From Mesotoga sp. (GTDB lineage Bacteria > Thermotogota > Thermotogae > Petrotogales > Kosmotogaceae): a DNA stretch of 7,909 nucleotides. How positions within the stretch are numbered: position 1 is the first letter of the stretch; each line of letters opens with the position of its first letter. The position numbers and the translations under genes were made by a program. The stretch is taken from positions 1-7,909 of the forward strand of contig WOZY01000008.1 in NCBI GenBank assembly GCA_011620045.1, given 5' to 3'. Of the stretch, positions 5,316 through 7,909 are shown one piece after another. The notes beneath the pieces are model-generated. The model worked only from the letters and a program-made list of their open reading frames with translations, made no database searches and was not told where the DNA came from.

Positions 5316-7316
5316 GTGATCCTCGATAAAGTCCTAAGGCTTCTCAAAGGAAAGAAGGGAAAGCTGGATTACTCTATTCCCAAGGAATGGCTTCCAACAG
5401 GATATTCCGGCACACTGAAACTGAGAGATAGGTACATATTCGTAGATCCCTACGAATACAGTTCGACCATAGTCGAAGGCATTCTCTCAAGAGCGGAGCA
5501 GGGAAGAGATTACTCGAAATCACTAGGTAGAATAAGGATGGAGAACGAAAGTACCTGGATAAATTCGGCTATCATATACGGTTCATTCGTCAGATCGACC
5601 ACTGCCTACTCTCATCATGATCCTGAGTTCTTTTCTGATCTAGATTCTCAGCAGTACTCGGAATTAGGGACATTTCTGAAGATGATATTCATGCTGCCCT
5701 ATCTCGAGAAGATGGGTTTCGACACCCTATACTTCCTGCCAGTTACAAGTTACAGCGATAAGTTCAAAAAGGGCGAGCTCGGTTCCCCCTATTCAGTGAA
5801 AGACTTTTTTTCAACTGATGAACGTTATCACGATCGTCTGCTAGGTGACATGAACGTCGAAGAGGAATTTACCGCTTTTGTTGAAGCCGCCCACATTATG
5901 GGTATGAGAGTTGTGCTCGACTTCATTCCCAGGACGTCGGCACGTGACTCGGCTCTGATTCTCAAACATCCTGAATGGTTCTACTGGATAGATGCATCCC
6001 GTCTAGATGACTATGCGCCACCGAAAATCGACAATCTGGGATTTGATCAGGCAAAGGTTGAGACCTTGCCGATCATCTATGCTAATGAAAACGTCAAAAA
6101 GCACCTTTCGCTCTTCCGCCATTCCCCTGAAAGACTTTTCCCGGATAGATGGAGAAACTTCGTGGCTCACCACGAGGGTAAGGAGAGTTTTCTTGACGAA
6201 CTTGTCGAAGAGTTCGGTCTCATAACACCCCCAGCATTCTCCGATTGGATAAATGACAACCAGCCCATATGGGACGACATAACTTTCCTCAGGCTGTACA
6301 AGGATCACCCGATTGAATCTCGCAGGTTCCTTCAGGAGAATCAGCCGCCTTACGTTCTATTTGACGTAGTGAAGTCATCTTTCTTTCCCGGGATTGAGCC
6401 AATGAGCGATCTCTGGGAGAGCATTGAGAACATCATGCCCTTCTATAATGAGAAGTTTGGTGTTGACGGTGCAAGACTGGATATGGGACATGCGCTTCCA
6501 AGGGAGCTAGAATTGAGGATCATCCGCAAAGCCAAAGAGAGCGATCCTTCTTTTGCGATCATTGCCGAAGAACTCGTGATGGGGAACGATGAAAAGGCCA
6601 GACAGTCAGGATACGACTGTATTCTTGGAAACACATGGTGGATGGAACCGAGAATCAATGAAGGAAAATTTAAAGAGCTTCTTTATAAAGTCCTGCCGAA
6701 TCTGAGGCTGCCAACTCTGGCAGGCATCGAGACTCCCGACACACCAAGAGCAGCGGCTAGAAAGAATGGGAAGAGCTTTTCCCGATTTGCAACTGTGCTT
6801 AACTACTTCTTGCCCAACGGCATTACATATATCAACTCCGGACAGGAGATCTTTGAGATCCAACCGATGAACCTCGGATTGGATAACGATGAAGAGGGTC
6901 GGTATGTTCTACCGCCCAATGATCCATTTTACGGGAAGCTAGCTTTCTTCGATCCTTACGTTCTTCACTGGAACGCGGACGATGACCTGATCGACGTAAT
7001 TGCACTTCTCTCTTCTATTAGAAGAAACAATCTCGATTTACTCAGTTCGAGCAATCCTAAACTCCTCTGGGAGGAAGATAAGACATCTGCAGGCCTGTTC
7101 TACTGGAACGGAGTCAAAGGACTCTTGGTGGTCGCAAATGGAGACTTCGAGGGAATGAAGGAGTTCCACATCGACCTCGGCTTTCACACGTGGAGGGGAA
7201 ACCATAGGGTTCAGTGGAAGCTCAAGGGATTCGATGGCCAATCGGACTGGGATGTGGGGGGAGACTTCCACCTGTCTCTTGGTCCCGGAGAGGTTGCCGT
7301 CGCAGAAGTTATGTAA
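5316..7316 (+). CDS. mmtA: Maltosyltransferase (GH13-type maltodextrin glycosyltransferase)
   Basis: The 666-aa product resembles, from memory, the Thermotoga maritima maltosyltransferase (about 640 aa), which moves maltosyl units between malto-oligosaccharides and so redistributes maltodextrin lengths. The first 110 residues form an N-terminal region, then a GH13 barrel follows. Region I is RVVLDFIPRTSARDS (D202) instead of the usual DxVxNH; region II is GVDGARLDMGHA with nucleophile D389 and R387; region III is IIAEEL with acid/base E418; region IV is GIETPDTPR with D475 as the third carboxylate instead of the common NHD. All three catalytic acids are present. The C-terminal 110 or so residues look like the beta domain usual in GH13 enzymes. 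No signal peptide is visible, so it is probably cytoplasmic. No sugar transporter or other glycan gene is adjacent. The enzyme family is well supported; exact specificity and the symbol are inferred. Confidence 0.88.
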   Translation: MILDKVLRLLKGKKGKLDYSIPKEWLPTGYSGTLKLRDRYIFVDPYEYSSTIVEGILSRAEQGRDYSKSLGRIRMENESTWINSAIIYGSFVRSTTAYSHHDPEFFSDLDSQQYSELGTFLKMIFMLPYLEKMGFDTLYFLPVTSYSDKFKKGELGSPYSVKDFFSTDERYHDRLLGDMNVEEEFTAFVEAAHIMGMRVVLDFIPRTSARDSALILKHPEWFYWIDASRLDDYAPPKIDNLGFDQAKVETLPIIYANENVKKHLSLFRHSPERLFPDRWRNFVAHHEGKESFLDELVEEFGLITPPAFSDWINDNQPIWDDITFLRLYKDHPIESRRFLQENQPPYVLFDVVKSSFFPGIEPMSDLWESIENIMPFYNEKFGVDGARLDMGHALPRELELRIIRKAKESDPSFAIIAEELVMGNDEKARQSGYDCILGNTWWMEPRINEGKFKELLYKVLPNLRLPTLAGIETPDTPRAAARKNGKSFSRFATVLNYFLPNGITYINSGQEIFEIQPMNLGLDNDEEGRYVLPPNDPFYGKLAFFDPYVLHWNADDDLIDVIALLSSIRRNNLDLLSSSNPKLLWEEDKTSAGLFYWNGVKGLLVVANGDFEGMKEFHIDLGFHTWRGNHRVQWKLKGFDGQSDWDVGGDFHLSLGPGEVAVAEVM

Positions 7317-7321
7317 AAACA

Positions 7322-7343
7322 GAAGGCCCCTGAAGGGGCCTTC
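7322..7343. terminator. Shared hairpin terminator between convergent genes
   Basis: GAAGGCCCC and GGGGCCTTC form a perfect 9-bp stem around a TGAA loop. On the minus strand it is followed by TGTTTTT, making a good terminator for spoVS. On the plus strand the downstream bases (CTTATATC) are only weakly T-rich, so termination of the maltosyltransferase mRNA may be less efficient. Confidence 0.8.
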
Positions 7344-7357
7344 CTTATATCTGCGAA

Positions 7358-7621
7358 TTACTTCTTTGGTTCTACATAAAACCTTATTGCAGTTCTCACT
7401 TCCCCGTCAATTTCCACATCCGAAAAACTTGGAACACACACGAGATCCATACCGCTGGGAGCAACATAACCTCTTGCGATTGCTATTGCTTTAATTGCTT
7501 GATTGACAGCGCCCGCTCCGATAGCCTGAATCTCTGCGCCGCCCTTCTCTCTGAGTACTCCAGCAAGTGCGCCAGCGACTGCATTTGGTTTTGAGTGGGT
7601 TGCTACCTTCAGTACTTCCAT
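7358..7621 (-). CDS. spoVS: SpoVS-family protein
   Basis: The 87-aa product matches the SpoVS family, small proteins named for a stage V sporulation role in Bacillus but also found in non-sporulating phyla such as Thermotogae and Deinococcus-Thermus, where a nucleic-acid-binding or regulatory role is suspected. Visible hallmarks are the start MEVLKVATHSKPNAVAGALAG, the glycine-rich middle IQAIGAGAVNQAIKAIAIARGY, and the C-terminal IRFYVEPKK. The full family length is present. The ATG is supported by GAGGAGGT (7629-7636) 7 nt upstream. The gene lies 52 nt behind tRNA-Arg(TCG) with no terminator between, so it may be transcribed with the tRNA cluster. Nothing in the window suggests sporulation. 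Confidence 0.93.
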   Translation of the reverse strand: MEVLKVATHSKPNAVAGALAGVLREKGGAEIQAIGAGAVNQAIKAIAIARGYVAPSGMDLVCVPSFSDVEIDGEVRTAIRFYVEPKK

Positions 7622-7673
7622 GACTGCTACCTCCTCTTGAGATCTGTCATGCTACTGGGAGAGAGATATAGGA

Positions 7674-7749
7674 TGGTGCGCCCGGCAGGATTTGAACCCG
7701 CAACCCTCGGAGCCGAAATCCGATGCTCTATCCGTTGAGCCACGGGCGC
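7674..7749 (-). tRNA. tRNA-Arg(TCG)
   Basis: A 76-nt cloverleaf: acceptor GCGCCCG/CGGGCGC, discriminator A, encoded CCA. The anticodon stem TCGGA/TCCGA carries the loop TTTCGGC with anticodon TCG (7716-7714). The T-arm GCGGG/CCTGC has one G.T pair and loop TTCAAAT. It reads CGN arginine codons, CGA in particular. Confidence 0.97.
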
Positions 7750-7766
7750 ATAAAATATAGAAGAAG

Positions 7767-7843
7767 TGGGGTGGCTGGCGGGGTTCGAACCCGCGACCGC
7801 CTGATCCACAGTCAGGCGCTCTTCCAACTGAGCTACAACCACC
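7767..7843 (-). tRNA. tRNA-His(GTG)
   Basis: Acceptor GTGGTTG/CAGCCAC with the histidine-specific extra G at -1 (7843) opposite C73 (7770), and encoded CCA. The anticodon stem CCTGA/TCAGG has the loop CTGTGGA with anticodon GTG (7809-7807). The T-arm GCGGG/CCCGC with TTCGAAC is canonical. It is 17 nt from tRNA-Arg(TCG) and 12 nt from tRNA-Arg(TCT), so the three are probably one transcript. Confidence 0.97.
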
Positions 7844-7855
7844 ATGTGTGGTACA

Positions 7856-7909
7856 TGGCGCGCCCGGCAGGACTCGAACCTGCAACCCCCGGTTTAGAAG
7901 TCCAGTGCT
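7856..7909 (-). tRNA. tRNA-Arg(TCT), 5' part cut off by window edge
   Basis: The 3' 54 nt are present: the end of the D-arm, the anticodon arm, the T-arm GCAGG/CCTGC with loop TTCGAGT, the 3' acceptor strand CGGGCGC, discriminator G and CCA. The anticodon loop CTTCTAA gives TCT, reading AGA/AGG. Positions 31 and 39 are A and A, so the closing pair of the anticodon stem is mismatched, and 28-42 is T.G. About 22 nt of the 5' end should lie beyond the window. Confidence 0.92.

Noticed and set aside
7627..7885. Minus-strand open frames of 72 and 77 codons containing PVAQRIEHR-like and SVGRAPDCGSG-like peptides
   Set aside because: They are translations of the tRNA-His and tRNA-Arg genes, a well-known source of spurious proteins.
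1..7909. CRISPR array, insertion sequence, attachment site, replication origin or prophage remnant
   Set aside because: No regularly spaced repeats, transposase or integrase frames, DnaA-box clusters or tRNA-fragment duplications were seen.

Overview
The window looks like a housekeeping segment of a Thermotogae chromosome, most likely a mesophilic or moderately thermophilic relative of Kosmotoga/Mesotoga. The main reasons are a maltosyltransferase-type GH13 enzyme whose motifs match my recollection of the Thermotoga maritima enzyme, a SpoVS-family protein, and the gene order rplU-rpmA-rplM-rpsI-dnaG-rpoD. The genus is inferred; the phylum is better supported. I see no insertion sequence, CRISPR array, phage gene or other sign of transfer.

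Layout. Positions 1-5045 are read on the minus strand. Transcription probably starts just upstream of rplU (extended -10 at 5040-5045) and runs through rplU, rpmA, rplM and rpsI to an intrinsic terminator at 3353-3384. dnaG begins only 15 nt beyond the terminator, and rpoD overlaps the end of dnaG. After rpoD come a promoter-like -10, a possible 53-codon ORF of unknown function, and the first 40 codons of what looks like an ABC-type ATPase, cut off by the window edge. The region therefore couples translation (L21, L27, L13, S9), replication priming (DnaG) and transcription initiation (the primary sigma factor).

From 5149 to 7316 the plus strand is used: a near-consensus promoter, tRNA-Ser(CGA), an intrinsic terminator, then a Shine-Dalgarno sequence touching the terminator's T-run and a 666-aa maltosyltransferase that rearranges maltodextrins. 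From 7909 down to 7358 the minus strand is used again: tRNA-Arg(TCT) (cut by the edge), tRNA-His(GTG), tRNA-Arg(TCG), then spoVS. The convergent maltosyltransferase and spoVS genes share a perfect hairpin terminator at 7322-7343.

I found no clearly undescribed system. The best leads are regulatory: two protein genes (dnaG and the maltosyltransferase) sit immediately behind intrinsic terminators, so their expression may depend on read-through; rplU has a candidate structured leader; rpmA directly follows rplU with no prp protease gene between and no room for a cleavable L27 extension; and L13 carries an N-terminal extension of about 30 residues.
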